Under the pieces are notes generated by a model. The model had not been told where the DNA came from. It saw only the letters and a program-made list of their open reading frames with translations, and searched no databases. This document shows, one piece after another, positions 17,446-26,646 of a stretch of 64,000 nucleotides of DNA; position 1 is the first letter of the stretch, and every line of letters begins with the position of its first letter. A program made the translations under genes and the position numbers. The DNA comes from Calothrix brevissima NIES-22 (lineage in GTDB: Bacteria > Cyanobacteriota > Cyanobacteriia > Cyanobacteriales > Nostocaceae). The stretch lies in the NCBI RefSeq assembly GCF_002367995.1, contig NZ_AP018207.1, forward strand, positions 5,445,963 to 5,509,962, given 5' to 3'.

Positions 17446-17835
17446 ATGCTGAAATTAACTTACACCGAAAGGAGCTTTTATTTAGAGTGCTTGAGTCTCT
17501 CGTTGGAAGAATGGGTAGCACAGCGAGTGATTTTAGCCTTACGAGTCGGTCAATCTCTTTGTGTTGAACCCAGTACAGCTTCCTTTTTGCTTCCTGTTGA
17601 TTTACCAGGAGTAGAAAGACTCAAATCTGAGGTGAAACGCAATGACAGTGAGATTATGGCACTGTCTACCTGTGATAGCGAATATTTAGAAGTCACCTTA
17701 CAGGGTTCTTGGCTATCCAATGGTTCGGAGGAGACTGTAGGCGTATTCGTCACCACCATGAGCGATCGCACCGAGTTCTTCTTGCAGAAAATTTGGCAAG
17801 AAGCGCAAGCTTGCGCCTCAGCAATGAGTGAATAG
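17446..17835 (+). CDS. Conserved-looking hypothetical protein
   Basis: This 129-residue protein starts at ATG 17446, chosen because AAGGA precedes it and the upstream part of the frame overlaps the HNH-like gene. The middle (EEWVAQRVILALRVGQSLCVEPSTASFLLPVDLPG) reads like a compact alpha/beta domain. There is no signal peptide or membrane helix. It follows the decayed HNH gene by 16 bp in the same direction and may be its old operon partner. I do not recognise the function; cyanobacterial genomes contain many similar short proteins. Confidence 0.65.
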   Translation: MLKLTYTERSFYLECLSLSLEEWVAQRVILALRVGQSLCVEPSTASFLLPVDLPGVERLKSEVKRNDSEIMALSTCDSEYLEVTLQGSWLSNGSEETVGVFVTTMSDRTEFFLQKIWQEAQACASAMSE

Positions 17836-17842
17836 GAGATAG

Positions 17843-17925
17843 TTGACTGTTGACGGTTGACAGTTGACAGTTGACAGTTGACAGTTGACAGTTGACTATT
17901 GACTATTGACTATTGACTATTGACT
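17843..17925. repeat. Tandem GTTGACA / ATTGACT 7-mers
   Basis: About ten copies of the 7-mers TTGACAG and TTGACTA run in tandem and extend into the last codons of the deacetylase gene on the other strand (stop at 17903), so the repeat contributes the C-terminus of that protein. Confidence 0.85.
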
Positions 17926-18793
17926 GTTGAATTTGTAATAGTTCGGGAACTGTGACAAATCTATAGCCTTGCTGTTTGAGTCTAGTAATGATTTCTGGTA
18001 AGGCTTGCACAGTTCTTGTGCGATCGCCTCCGCCATCGTGCATCAATACTATAGATCCTGGTTTGGCATCTCTGAGGACATTCTTGACGAATACTTGATA
18101 TTTAGCACGTGGATCGGTATCAGCAGAAGTTTGCGACCACATAATTACTGCATATTTTTGGCTTTTCGCATAAGTTGCTAATCCATTATTTAAAACACCT
18201 CCAGGAGGACGAAACAAACTTGTTTTGACTCCTGTAGTTTTATATATCAATTCGTTGGTGCGTTCAATTTCACTTTTGGCTGTGGCTAAATCCATACGGC
18301 GATACCAATGATGCCAAGTATGATTACCAATAGCGTGTCCTTCGGCTACTACTCGTTTAGCAATTTCGGGATTATTTTGTAAAGCTTGTCCTACCCAAAA
18401 AAATGTAGCTTTCACATCATTTTGTTTGAGAATATCTAGCATTTGGATTGTTGTCTTGGGCCAGGGGCCATCATCAATGCTCAAGGCAATAACTTTCTCG
18501 TTATTTTGCGGTTGGACATGATAAACAGTTTTTCCCTGAAAGGTTAACGGAACTGTAAAATTTAGGTTTTCTACTTTAGCTGGTGGCTGGGATTGGCTAT
18601 TAATTTGACTAGTTAAGTTTTCTTGGGAAACTGGAACGGGATTAACTTTAGTTGGTAGCTGGTGAGTTTTTAATTGTGGGGTAATACCCGCCGTCAAACT
18701 ACAAGCTGTCACAGAAAAAGCGATCGCGAATACAGTAATTATCTTGTGTTGCTGGTGGTGATTGTCTGTCACATGAGGTGCCCAAAAACTCAC
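17903..18793 (-). CDS. Polysaccharide deacetylase (NodB family), lipoprotein-like
   Basis: This 296-residue envelope enzyme would remove N-acetyl groups from cell-wall or surface polysaccharide. It starts at GTG 18793; an N-terminal hydrophobic segment ends VTACS, a fair lipobox, so it is probably a lipoprotein. The NodB domain (~105-285) has all motifs: IDDGPWP (metal Asp), HTWHH (metal His pair), RPPGG, and LMHDGGGDRT near the end. The gene is alone. Its last residues (IQQSIVNSQ) are written by a tandem 7-mer repeat, a sign that the repeat has grown into the gene. Confidence 0.92.
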   Translation of the reverse strand: MSFWAPHVTDNHHQQHKIITVFAIAFSVTACSLTAGITPQLKTHQLPTKVNPVPVSQENLTSQINSQSQPPAKVENLNFTVPLTFQGKTVYHVQPQNNEKVIALSIDDGPWPKTTIQMLDILKQNDVKATFFWVGQALQNNPEIAKRVVAEGHAIGNHTWHHWYRRMDLATAKSEIERTNELIYKTTGVKTSLFRPPGGVLNNGLATYAKSQKYAVIMWSQTSADTDPRAKYQVFVKNVLRDAKPGSIVLMHDGGGDRTRTVQALPEIITRLKQQGYRFVTVPELLQIQQSIVNSQ

Positions 18794-18849
18794 ACCATCA
18801 TAAGCGGAGTGGGGATTAGAGGCTAGAGGTTAGTGTGTGTTTGCAAACT

Positions 18850-18932
18850 CCAAAAGTAGGTTGGGTTAAACCAAGCGCAACCCAACGAAGTGATGTAAAT
18901 GTTGGGTTTCGTTCCTCAACCCAACCTACAAT
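18850..18932. repeat. Dispersed inverted repeat, GTTGGGTTTCG type
   Basis: TAGGTTGGGTTAAACC (18853) and its partner GGTTTCGTTCCTCAACCCAACCTA (halves of a stem) form a hairpin. Related copies lie at 26478-26573, 30431-30616, 56836-56875 and 59041-59073. It is a small palindromic repeat without coding content. Confidence 0.8.
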
Positions 18933-19054
18933 TAAGTCTAATTTAGAGTTTTAAAATATGCCCTAGGGGTTAGGGGTTAGGGTAGATAAGGGAAGGGGGA
19001 CAAGGAGGACAAATGACAAATGACAAATGACAAATGACCAATGACAAATATCTT

Positions 19055-20254
19055 TTAGCCTCTAGTACATGTGAGATATCTAAAGACAAAAAATATCAAA
19101 ATTGCAAATCCAACGCCTGTATAAAATACGCTATTTATCCCACCAATACTAAAAGCAATACCCATTAAAACAGGCCCTAAGGTTTGCCCTAAGCCAAAAA
19201 ATGTACCATTTACTGATAGTATTGTCGCAAGATATTCTTTTGGGGCTAAATCTGCTAATAGTGTTTGGATACTGGGAAAACCTAGCCCTAAACCGATACC
19301 AAAAATGGTGGTGGGAATTAATAAAAACCAAATACTTGGCATGAAGGGAACAATAGCAAGGGCTAGGGCATATAAAATAAACGATATTTGAATTAAATTT
19401 GTTGCGGGATATATTCTCGCTAATCTGCCTAACTGAGAAGATGAGATGATAATAGCAACAGAAACACTAGAAAGTAAAATGCCAATTACAGATGCTGGAG
19501 CTTTAAAAGTATCGTTAATTAATTGGGGGAAGTAAGTAACGTAGGCTCCGTAAAGCAGAACGAAGTTAGCTGCACTAGCGATAAATAATCCAAATAATCG
19601 GCGATTTTTGAGAATTTTAGCAGCATTTGTTAAATATTCTTGGAGATTGCGATCGCCTTTTGGTTCTGGATTCTTTAGTCCCAAAAATACAATTAATCCA
19701 ATAGGAATGGCTACAATTGGCAACAAAAACGGATAAAACCAACCTAATGTTGCTAATGCTCCGCCAATGGTGGGATAGCTGGCTGTACCTATACTGCTCA
19801 CACTGGCATTGTAACCCATTGCTGTCATGCGTCTTGCCCCTGTGTATAAATCACCGATTAAGGTGGTACTCAAAGATAGCAATGGCGCAGCACCAATTCC
19901 TTGTATTAACCGCAAAAATAGCAATAAATTAAAGTCACGCACTAAACCGCAAGCTGTACCAGCAATACCAAATAAAATCAAGGCTGGGACAATAATTTTT
20001 TTCCTGCCAATTCTATCAGCAAGTACACCAATAACTGGCCCTAAAACTAGAGCAGGTAATGTAAATGCTGTGACTAATAAACCTAAATTTTGCGGTTGAA
20101 TATTTAAGGCTTTGGCTAAACTGGGAAAAGCTGGAGTGACACTACTTACTCCTAGTACTGCAATTAAACTAATGGCGCAAACTATTTGAAAATTTAGTTC
20201 TAAATAAACAGGTTTTTGAGGTTCTAATTGCCTGATTTCATCTTCAGAATTCAT
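19055..20254 (-). CDS. MFS transporter
   Basis: The 399-residue membrane protein has 12 hydrophobic segments. The family loop between helices 2 and 3 is GVLADRIGRKKIIVPA (~residues 78-93), and helix 5 carries a GTASYPTIGGALATLGWFYPF segment typical of drug/proton antiporters (DHA1-like). It probably exports a small molecule using the proton gradient. The start ATG 20254 follows a weak ribosome site (CAGGGCAATTACC). No regulator is adjacent. The substrate is unknown. Confidence 0.88.
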   Translation of the reverse strand: MNSEDEIRQLEPQKPVYLELNFQIVCAISLIAVLGVSSVTPAFPSLAKALNIQPQNLGLLVTAFTLPALVLGPVIGVLADRIGRKKIIVPALILFGIAGTACGLVRDFNLLLFLRLIQGIGAAPLLSLSTTLIGDLYTGARRMTAMGYNASVSSIGTASYPTIGGALATLGWFYPFLLPIVAIPIGLIVFLGLKNPEPKGDRNLQEYLTNAAKILKNRRLFGLFIASAANFVLLYGAYVTYFPQLINDTFKAPASVIGILLSSVSVAIIISSSQLGRLARIYPATNLIQISFILYALALAIVPFMPSIWFLLIPTTIFGIGLGLGFPSIQTLLADLAPKEYLATILSVNGTFFGLGQTLGPVLMGIAFSIGGINSVFYTGVGFAILIFFVFRYLTCTRG

Positions 20255-20356
20255 GGTAATTGCCCTGATAATTATGATTTAAATAGTAAAGGCACAACAA
20301 ATAAAGTTGTGCCCCTACAAAGTGTCGCATTCAATGAATAACGGCGATATTAAATT

Positions 20357-21070
20357 TTATGCAGCAACTTTTTCTTCAAGTGGTTTAAAGGTTTTCTTGC
20401 TAGCGCCACAAATGGGACAATGCCAATCATCAGGAATGTCTTCAAATGCTGTACCAGGAGCAATACCAGAATCAGGATCGCCTGTCACAGGATCGTAAAT
20501 CATGCTGCATTGTCTGCAAATCCATTTACGGGTTTTTGGATCTTCTCCAGCTACTCTAGTAGCAGCTTGTCCGCCATTTAAAACTTCTAAAGCTTCAGCG
20601 TAGCGATCCGCGTGATAATTTTCGATGAATTTTAACAATCCAAAGCGATGTGCTGCTTCACGGAATGTATTAGCATGTTCGCTAGATTCTTGCGCTTGTT
20701 TAGTAAATTCTTCTGCTGCTGGATTGTCGCGATCGCGTTCGGCTGCGGCGGCAAACTCTGGATACATGGTAGTGTATTCATAAGTTTCACCTTCAATTGC
20801 TAAAGATAAACAACGAGAAACAATTGCTCGCTTTTGTTCGTCTGTTAAAGCATCTGGATCTTTGACTACAAGTTCTGGATGCAGCAATACAAAATGTGCA
20901 AAAGCATGAGCAGTTTCTTGTTCTGCTGTTTCTTTAAACAGTTTTGCTAAGTCTTTAAACCCAAGCTTATTTGCTACTTCAGCAAAAAACAGATACTTTC
21001 TGTTCGCCATCGATTCGCCACCAAAAGCAGCTTCTAAGTTTTGAAGAGTAGTAAAGTTTGACAAATCCAT
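20357..21070 (-). CDS. Rubrerythrin
   Basis: Rubrerythrin is a cytosolic peroxide reductase. The 237-residue product has a ferritin-like diiron domain (~1-165) with the helix motifs [28 protein letters not shown] and [16 protein letters not shown]-terminal rubredoxin domain (~180-230) has [10 protein letters not shown] and [11 protein letters not shown] supplying four Cys for one iron. The order is the classic one. It stands alone, preceded by a long AT-rich spacer that could hold a PerR-type control site, though I could not identify one. In heterocyst formers such proteins protect nitrogenase-containing cells from peroxide. Confidence 0.95.
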   Translation of the reverse strand: MDLSNFTTLQNLEAAFGGESMANRKYLFFAEVANKLGFKDLAKLFKETAEQETAHAFAHFVLLHPELVVKDPDALTDEQKRAIVSRCLSLAIEGETYEYTTMYPEFAAAAERDRDNPAAEEFTKQAQESSEHANTFREAAHRFGLLKFIENYHADRYAEALEVLNGGQAATRVAGEDPKTRKWICRQCSMIYDPVTGDPDSGIAPGTAFEDIPDDWHCPICGASKKTFKPLEEKVAA

Positions 21071-21863
21071 AATTTGGGGATGTTGGGAAAATGATATTTA
21101 CTGAGCGAAAACAGCAGCCAAAAGAGAATGAATGCGCATGTCTATAAAGAACTAGAAACGTTTTATACAACATTTTCTAGCACATATTTGCTCACCCATT
21201 TTATTAGCGGTCTCTTGGACATTATAGAACTGAAAGATTTTTCAGCTTCCAAATTATATCTTTGATTTATGAGATTGGGCATAGGGCATTGGGGATTGGG
21301 GAGGAACTGCCGAAAGGGTTCCCCGGCTCCCTCAGTAGCGTCATTGGGCATTGGGCATGAGTAATTAGTTATTTGTACCCTAGTTGTACTAATTAAATAT
21401 TTATCGCTAGTTGCCTATTGAGTAAAATTGTCTAGTGAAAATGTTAGGTACTAATTATGCTTCATTTTCAGACTGGGCAATTCCGCGATAGACAGAAATA
21501 TTTTATTTCATAGCCAGGACTAAAGTTCTAGCTACGATAACACTGCTAATTTACCGAATTCGGCGGAAAGCTAGCTCCATTCTCCGCGCAACTGGGTGGG
21601 GATGGATAGCCAGATGATGACAAAACCGTCTCTGAATTGAACTGATGTGTTGGTAGCCCCAACCTTAGCGGAACAGGTTGGGGTGCTTCACTTGATTGTA
21701 GAGTTACTTGGATACATATAAGTTAATAATAAAAATTTTAATTTCTATAAAAATGAGTGGAAAATTGCTCTTGTAACTGCAATTTCCACTCTAAATTTGG
21801 TGACTTATGGTGAAGATAACAAGACTGTGTTGAATGAGGTAAATCCGCAGATCAAAAGATAAA
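21071..21863. other. Spacer with dispersed repeats and two hairpins
   Basis: This 793-bp spacer holds GGGCATTGGG repeats and a GC-rich dispersed block (21275-21360). Two stable stems follow: GCTAgcTCCATtCTCC with GGGGATGGATAGC (about 21574-21616) and CCCCAACCT with AGGTTGGGG (about 21658-21685). Together they could form an RNA of about 130 nt, but no T-run or clear promoter supports it. No gene is seen. Confidence 0.4.
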
Positions 21864-22064
21864 TTAGCGGGATTCAGTTCCTTGATTTGGGCTACCAGCT
21901 ACGTTATCTTCGCCAGGTGCTTCTGGCTTGGCTGTTTCTTTAGCATCGCTTTTTTCGGCATCACCGGTTTTGCGAATACTATCTTCTAAAGGGGTTTGAT
22001 AGCCACCAGAAGCACTAGGAGTATTAGCTTCACTATTGGATTTTTGCTTTTGTTGTTCAGACAT
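21864..22064 (-). CDS. Small disordered hydrophilic protein
   Basis: The 66-residue product (MSEQQKQKSNSEANT...) is almost entirely Ser, Glu, Lys, Gly, Pro and Asn, with no hydrophobic core, so it is predicted disordered. It starts at ATG 22064 with GGAATT upstream. Its composition resembles stress-induced or hydrophilin-type small proteins. No family was recognised. The frame has plausible codon use and a clear leader, so I keep it as a gene. Confidence 0.55.
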   Translation of the reverse strand: MSEQQKQKSNSEANTPSASGGYQTPLEDSIRKTGDAEKSDAKETAKPEAPGEDNVAGSPNQGTESR

Positions 22065-22233
22065 AATGAGAATTCCTGTGATTAATTATGGCTACATTTT
22101 AAGAACCAAAGGATTGTAATTTTATCTATCTAGAATATGGTTCTGTTTGTTTCATATCTCTATCGGAAGTAATGTTTAATTAGGTTGTTACAGTTAAATG
22201 TAACTAGTAAAAAATCCTGATTTTGCATTGATA

Positions 22234-22734
22234 ATGCTACAGAATAATTTAGCTTTACCCTCTGGATGTATTGTCCGCCAAGCAATAGCTGAAGATAATT
22301 GGCAGATTCGATTGTTGGTTTTATCGGCTAAACTAGACCCAACCCAGTTACGCTGGCAGCAATTTTGGGTGGTGGAATGCGATCGCCAATTAGTAGCTTG
22401 CGGCCAGTTACGAAATTTTGCTGATATTCAAGAACTTGGTAGTTTAGTCGTGTCTAAAGCTTGGCGCGATCGCGGTTTGGGTAGTTTTCTCACCCAGCAT
22501 TTAATTAAGTCAGCCACTCAGCCGTTATATTTAGAATGTCTCGGTCAGCGCTTGGTAGAATTTTACCAGCGATTTGGTTTTGTCCAGGTGGCTTTTGAAG
22601 ATTTACCGCGATCGCTTAAACCAAAGTTTCGCTGGTCGGAATGGGGTAGAAAATTGATTCGAGTTCCTGTAGTCTTCATGCATTATCAAGGAACAGAGGC
22701 GCTTAATCTTACCAAACCCCCGTTAAAAGCATAA
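22234..22734 (+). CDS. GNAT-family N-acetyltransferase
   Basis: The protein of about 166 residues transfers acetyl from acetyl-CoA to an unknown amine. The GNAT acetyl-CoA loop (motif A) is LVVSKAWRDRGLGSFLTQHL around residues 70-90. Motif B follows with LYLECLGQRLVEFYQRFGF. I start at ATG 22234 rather than a TTG two codons earlier. It converges with the methyltransferase gene. Substrate unknown. Confidence 0.85.
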   Translation: MLQNNLALPSGCIVRQAIAEDNWQIRLLVLSAKLDPTQLRWQQFWVVECDRQLVACGQLRNFADIQELGSLVVSKAWRDRGLGSFLTQHLIKSATQPLYLECLGQRLVEFYQRFGFVQVAFEDLPRSLKPKFRWSEWGRKLIRVPVVFMHYQGTEALNLTKPPLKA

Positions 22735-22755
22735 ATTTCACCAAAAAACCATCAA

Positions 22756-23370
22756 TCAGCCTATTTTAGCAAAAATCGTCAGCAACACAGGCCCTAATAA
22801 ATAGTAGTGACCGACACAGCTTAATCCAGCAGCTGTACCCATTAGTTCCCGTTGTTCAGGACTATAAAATCTCACTTTCCCCAAAGCGCCCAAAGTCACA
22901 TTAAGTTCTGGCTGACTTTTAACCGTAGTGTCAACTAAATAAAACCTTCCACCAGGCGATAACACCCGCGCAACTTCGCTGAAAATCTGCTTCGGCTCTA
23001 AATAATGTAAAAAACTGATAGTGTTAAAAACAGCATGAAACTGACCATCAGCAAAAGGAAGAGACTCAGCTTTACCTTCAACAAAAATCAACCGGGGACG
23101 ATGGCGGTTACGCTGTCTCGCTACACGCACCATTTCTGGCGATAAATCTAATCCCGTACCGCGCAAATCAGGAAATTTAGCCGCCAGACGATCCAGCAAG
23201 CGACCAGTACCGCAGCCTAAATCTAGGACATGAGGTTGGGGTGGGAAATCAACATTTTCTAGCAAGCGTTTGTGGATACTTTGGTAAAACACTGAAGGTA
23301 AAAGCCTGTCATAGCTTGGGGCCCAAAGGTCAAAGGCTTGTTTTTTGTTAGTTATGAAGTCATTGGTCAT
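22756..23370 (-). CDS. Class I SAM-dependent methyltransferase
   Basis: This 204-residue soluble enzyme has a class I Rossmann fold. Motif I is VLDLGCGTGRLLDRL (~residues 48-62), motif II gives acidic LDLSPEMV, and post-motif II is FNTISFLHYLEP. The pattern matches methyltransferases of the UbiE/Methyltransf_11 group. The start region FDLWAPSYDRLLPS is common in cyanobacterial ubiquinone/menaquinone-type methyltransferases, but no pathway neighbour is present. Acceptor unknown. Convergent with the GNAT gene. Confidence 0.85.
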   Translation of the reverse strand: MTNDFITNKKQAFDLWAPSYDRLLPSVFYQSIHKRLLENVDFPPQPHVLDLGCGTGRLLDRLAAKFPDLRGTGLDLSPEMVRVARQRNRHRPRLIFVEGKAESLPFADGQFHAVFNTISFLHYLEPKQIFSEVARVLSPGGRFYLVDTTVKSQPELNVTLGALGKVRFYSPEQRELMGTAAGLSCVGHYYLLGPVLLTIFAKIG

Positions 23371-23870
23371 TTGTCAATAGTCAATAGTCAATAGTCAATA
23401 GTCAATAGTCAGACGAATCCGCGTTTTGATACGTAATTACAATTTCGGTAGGTTTGGGTTTCCCCGCCCTGGTTTGGGTTTCAATGTTACGTTTTAGATT
23501 GCAGTTTGGTATCAACAGTCAACACTTCGACAAGCTCAGTGCGTCGCAGTCAACCGTCAACCGTCAACAATATCCTTTTTGTAATGTAGCTTAAAGCTGA
23601 AAGTCTTGCATTTAGGCATAGACGAACGATCGCGTTCGGGTAAGCCTACTGAAAAATCGCCAAATTTGCGTGGCAATTTTATCAAGAAAGGCAGAGGGCA
23701 GGAGGCAGAAGGCAGAAGGGAATTCTGATTCCTGCCCTCTGCCACGACCGAAGGGAGTAAGGGTTTAAGACCCCCACCAAATTGAAAATTTGGTGGCTCT
23801 TGTTTAGGAGGGGTCAGAATCCCCTTCTAAACAAAACCTTCTGCCCTCTGCCCTCTGCCTTCTGCCTTCT
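23371..23870. repeat. Repeat-filled spacer with perfect hairpins
   Basis: Tandem TCAATAG 7-mers (23376-23411) are followed by AGGCAGAAGGCAG-type repeats and their complements. Two perfect stems lie between: CCACCAAATTgaaAATTTGGTGG (about 23776-23795) and a stem of GTTTAGgAGGGG with CCCCTtCTAAAC (about 23801-23832). They are REP-like palindromes. Beyond 23870 to 24111 the spacer is AT-rich with no clear feature. Confidence 0.75.
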
Positions 23871-24111
23871 TCAACTTCGGACGTTAGGATAAGAGCGACA
23901 ACAGATAAATCATCCGGAATACAGGTACTTAAGTGCGTAGTTAGATTTATCGCTAACAGCAAAATGCATCAGCCAAATTACTAACTAAAACTACTAACTA
24001 AAACTGCAAAGCGCGTGCATAAGTCTCAACAAACAAAACCTATATATTTTTAGGAAATTAAATCTACTAACTAAGCAGGCTTTGCAATTATAAAATACTA
24101 GGAGAAAAATT

Positions 24112-24399
24112 ATGTCATGCTTTACTCAAATTCTCTTACATCACGACTTTCTCTACCCAGTACGTCAATGGTTAGAAGGGATAGAAATTCATAACCGCAA
24201 ACTAGCTCATTTCTTATGTAAAGCTATTCCCGCCCAATGTCCATTTGAAAGAGATATTATACTTTTCGGTCGCACTTTAATGCACATTCCACCGATGTGT
24301 AAGTTAAATCCTCTTTATGAACAAGTGGTAACTTTGCGTTTTAAAGCTCTCTGTTATCTTGCGGATGAGTGTGGTGAAGATATTGCCGTATACTGCTAA
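24112..24399 (+). CDS. Mo-dependent nitrogenase C-terminal-type small protein
   Basis: The 95-residue product matches my memory of the cyanobacterial family named for a Mo-dependent nitrogenase C-terminal domain. Signature stretches are HHDFLYPVRQWLEGIEIHN, AHFLCKAIPAQCPFERDI, and LYEQVVTLRFKALCYLADEC. Four to five Cys are scattered, but no CxxC appears. The family occurs as a free-standing protein in Nostocales and is not itself a nitrogenase subunit. A good leader (AGGAGAAAAATT) precedes ATG 24112. No nif genes are nearby. Its role is not established. Confidence 0.75.
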   Translation: MSCFTQILLHHDFLYPVRQWLEGIEIHNRKLAHFLCKAIPAQCPFERDIILFGRTLMHIPPMCKLNPLYEQVVTLRFKALCYLADECGEDIAVYC

Positions 24400-24586
24400 A
24401 TCATGATGATTTTGTGATATTCCAGTCATCGGTAACCGCAGATTTACGGTTGTTACTGAATCCGAACTATACTAAGCTAACGGAGTACTAATTAGATGTC
24501 TAACTATTTAATAGTTAGTACCTCTCTAAAATGGGCGAGTCTGTATCTGTGCTAACCGTATTCTGCTGAAATTATCAACATCATCT

Positions 24587-25261
24587 ATGACGCACATCTT
24601 ACTGGTTGAAGATGAAGTCAAGCTAGCTCGATTTTTAGAATTAGAACTAAATTATCAGGGTTATCAAGTCAGTGTTGCTTACGATGGACTAACTGCCGTT
24701 ACCGCAGCACAGAAGTTACATCCAGAGTTAGTAATTGTAGACTGGACTTTACAAGGTTTATCCGGGTATGAAACCTGTCATCGCCTGCGAAGTATTGACA
24801 AAGGACTACCAATAATTTTATTAACCGTCAAGGATGAAACAAGCGATCGCATTGCAGGCTTAGATGCTGATGTTGACGATCGTTTAGTTAAACCCTTTTG
24901 TATTGAAGACTTAGTTACCATCATCCGGACTCATCTGCGAAAAAGCCAGATAAAGCATGGCACAGATATTTTAGAATTTGAAGACCTGAGTTTAAATCGT
25001 CTGACGCGCAAAGTATATCGAGGCCAGAGGTTGATTGAATTAACCGAACAGGAATTTGAGTTACTAGAATATTTACTGATACATCCGCGAGAGATTATCA
25101 CAAGCGATCGCATTTTAGCAGAAGTCTGGAGTCACAACTTTATCGCCGACTCTCAAATCGTGGAAATGTCTATTCGCTACCTCCGCCAAAAACTTGAAGC
25201 TAATAACGAAAAGCCTTTACTGCAAACCTTACATGGTATCGGCTACGTATTATACAATTAA
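24587..25261 (+). CDS. OmpR-family response regulator (orphan)
   Basis: The 224-residue regulator has a receiver domain (1-115) with the acidic pair Glu8/Asp9 and phospho-acceptor Asp52 (IVDWTLQG), and a winged-helix DNA-binding domain (~130-222, ELTEQEFELLEYLLIHPRE and the end TLHGIGYVLYN). The conserved segment before the receiver Lys, usually GADDYLVKPF, reads DVDDRLVKPF, so the switch region is atypical while the Lys is kept. There is no sensor kinase next to it. It resembles the RppA/NrsR-type regulator at 59287, which does have a partner. Confidence 0.9.
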   Translation: MTHILLVEDEVKLARFLELELNYQGYQVSVAYDGLTAVTAAQKLHPELVIVDWTLQGLSGYETCHRLRSIDKGLPIILLTVKDETSDRIAGLDADVDDRLVKPFCIEDLVTIIRTHLRKSQIKHGTDILEFEDLSLNRLTRKVYRGQRLIELTEQEFELLEYLLIHPREIITSDRILAEVWSHNFIADSQIVEMSIRYLRQKLEANNEKPLLQTLHGIGYVLYN

Positions 25262-25443
25262 TCCTGACTCTGACTAATCCCCTAAACTGCCTATTCTCTG
25301 GTTGTTTGGAGGATTCTTGTCGGCGGAGAAATTAAGTAAAACCAGTAGTTTAGAGGTTGCTTAGATTCTTATCTCACACTAATACAATTGAAAGTTAATT
25401 GTATTACGATGCGTAAAGTTAAAGTTGATTTTACGCGATCGCA

Positions 25444-26412
25444 ATGACCTATTTAGAAACAGCAGCAGAATTTTATCGTGAAGTTGCACAAACACCACAA
25501 GTGGGACTTTGTTGTGTCCAAAGTACACCTCTGCAACTACCAGGACTAAAAATGCCCTTGGCGATGCAAGAAATGAACTATGGTTGTGGTACTACTGTTC
25601 ACCCAACTGAACTAGCTAATCAACCTACCGTCTTGTATGTTGGCGTGGGTGGTGGGTTAGAAGCCTTACAATTTGCTTATTTTTCCCGTCGTCCTGGTGC
25701 TGTAATTGCCGTGGAACCAGTAGAAGCCATGCGCGAAGCAGCTACACGCAATTTAGAAATCGCCGCTCAAGAAAATCCTTGGTTTGATCCCAGTTTTGTC
25801 CAAATTTACGCAGGTGACGCTTTTAATTTACCCGTTGCTGATGCGGCTGTAGATGTTGTAGCACAAAACTGTCTTTTTAACATCTTTGAACCAGAAGATT
25901 TAACCCGCGCCTTAAAAGAAGCATATCGCGTTTTAAAACCAGGCGGACGTTTACAAATGAGCGATCCCATCGCTACTCGTGCCATACCTGCACATCTACA
26001 ACAAGATGAACGCCTCAGAGCCATGTGCTTATCTGGCGCACTAACATATCAAGATTATACACAATTGATTGTTAATGCTGGTTTTGGGCAAGTAGAAATT
26101 CGTGCCCGCCGTCCTTACCGATTACTAGATACTTTAACTTATAACCTAGAAGAAAATTTACTCTTAGAAAGTCTAGATTCTGTATCTTTTAAAGTTGCCA
26201 TACCCGCAGATGGAGCCTGTATTTTTACTGGTAAAACTGCAATTTATGCAGGTACAGAATCTTTATTTGATGACGGAGCAGGACATTTATTGCAGCGTGG
26301 TATTCCCGCAGCCGTGTGCGATAAAACTGCCGCTAAACTTGCAGCTTTAAAGCCAACAGAAATCATAGTTACTGATTCCACATGGCATTATGACGGTGGT
26401 GGTTGCTGCTAA
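25444..26412 (+). CDS. arsM: Arsenite methyltransferase of arsenosugar synthesis
   Basis: This 322-residue SAM methyltransferase should methylate arsenite to dimethylarsenical for arsenosugar synthesis. The SAM site is TVLYVGVGGGLEAL at about 60-73. The arsenic-binding Cys include Cys24 and Cys25 (GLCCVQS) and Cys48 (YGCGTT); a GGGCC end is characteristic of the ArsM branch paired with ArsS. Motif VLKPGGRLQMSDP is the usual post-motif of methyltransferases. It is followed, after one dispersed repeat, by arsS in the same direction. No ArsR repressor is seen nearby. Confidence 0.92.
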   Translation: MTYLETAAEFYREVAQTPQVGLCCVQSTPLQLPGLKMPLAMQEMNYGCGTTVHPTELANQPTVLYVGVGGGLEALQFAYFSRRPGAVIAVEPVEAMREAATRNLEIAAQENPWFDPSFVQIYAGDAFNLPVADAAVDVVAQNCLFNIFEPEDLTRALKEAYRVLKPGGRLQMSDPIATRAIPAHLQQDERLRAMCLSGALTYQDYTQLIVNAGFGQVEIRARRPYRLLDTLTYNLEENLLLESLDSVSFKVAIPADGACIFTGKTAIYAGTESLFDDGAGHLLQRGIPAAVCDKTAAKLAALKPTEIIVTDSTWHYDGGGCC

Positions 26413-26477
26413 CTTTTAACCACAAATTACTATCAATATTAGTAGTGGAATGACACAAATAAAATAGTGCATTAGAT

Positions 26478-26573
26478 GTAGGTTGGGTTGAGGCTTTGCG
26501 AAACCCAACATGAATTTCATAAACTCAACATAGATGCTGGTGTTGGGTTGACTTAAGGAAACCCAACCTACAT
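26478..26573. repeat. Dispersed GTTGGGTT inverted repeat
   Basis: GTAGGTTGGGTTGAGG and AACCCAACCTACA bracket a middle with a second GTTGGGTT copy. It separates arsM from arsS and is one of at least five such palindromes in the window. Confidence 0.8.
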
Positions 26574-26646
26574 TTTTTTGCAACATTTTAGCCTTGCCAC
26601 GCCCCTACAAAGATTAAAAGTTAATCTTATCGGAGACAAAATAAAA

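Noticed and set aside
21545-21700. Confident small RNA with two stems
   Set aside because: The second stem has no T-run and no promoter is clear, so it is only described within the spacer.
24112-24399. Fragment of a nitrogenase gene (nifD/K)
   Set aside because: Length and motifs match a free-standing cyanobacterial family named after the domain; no cluster-binding Cys pattern or nif neighbours.
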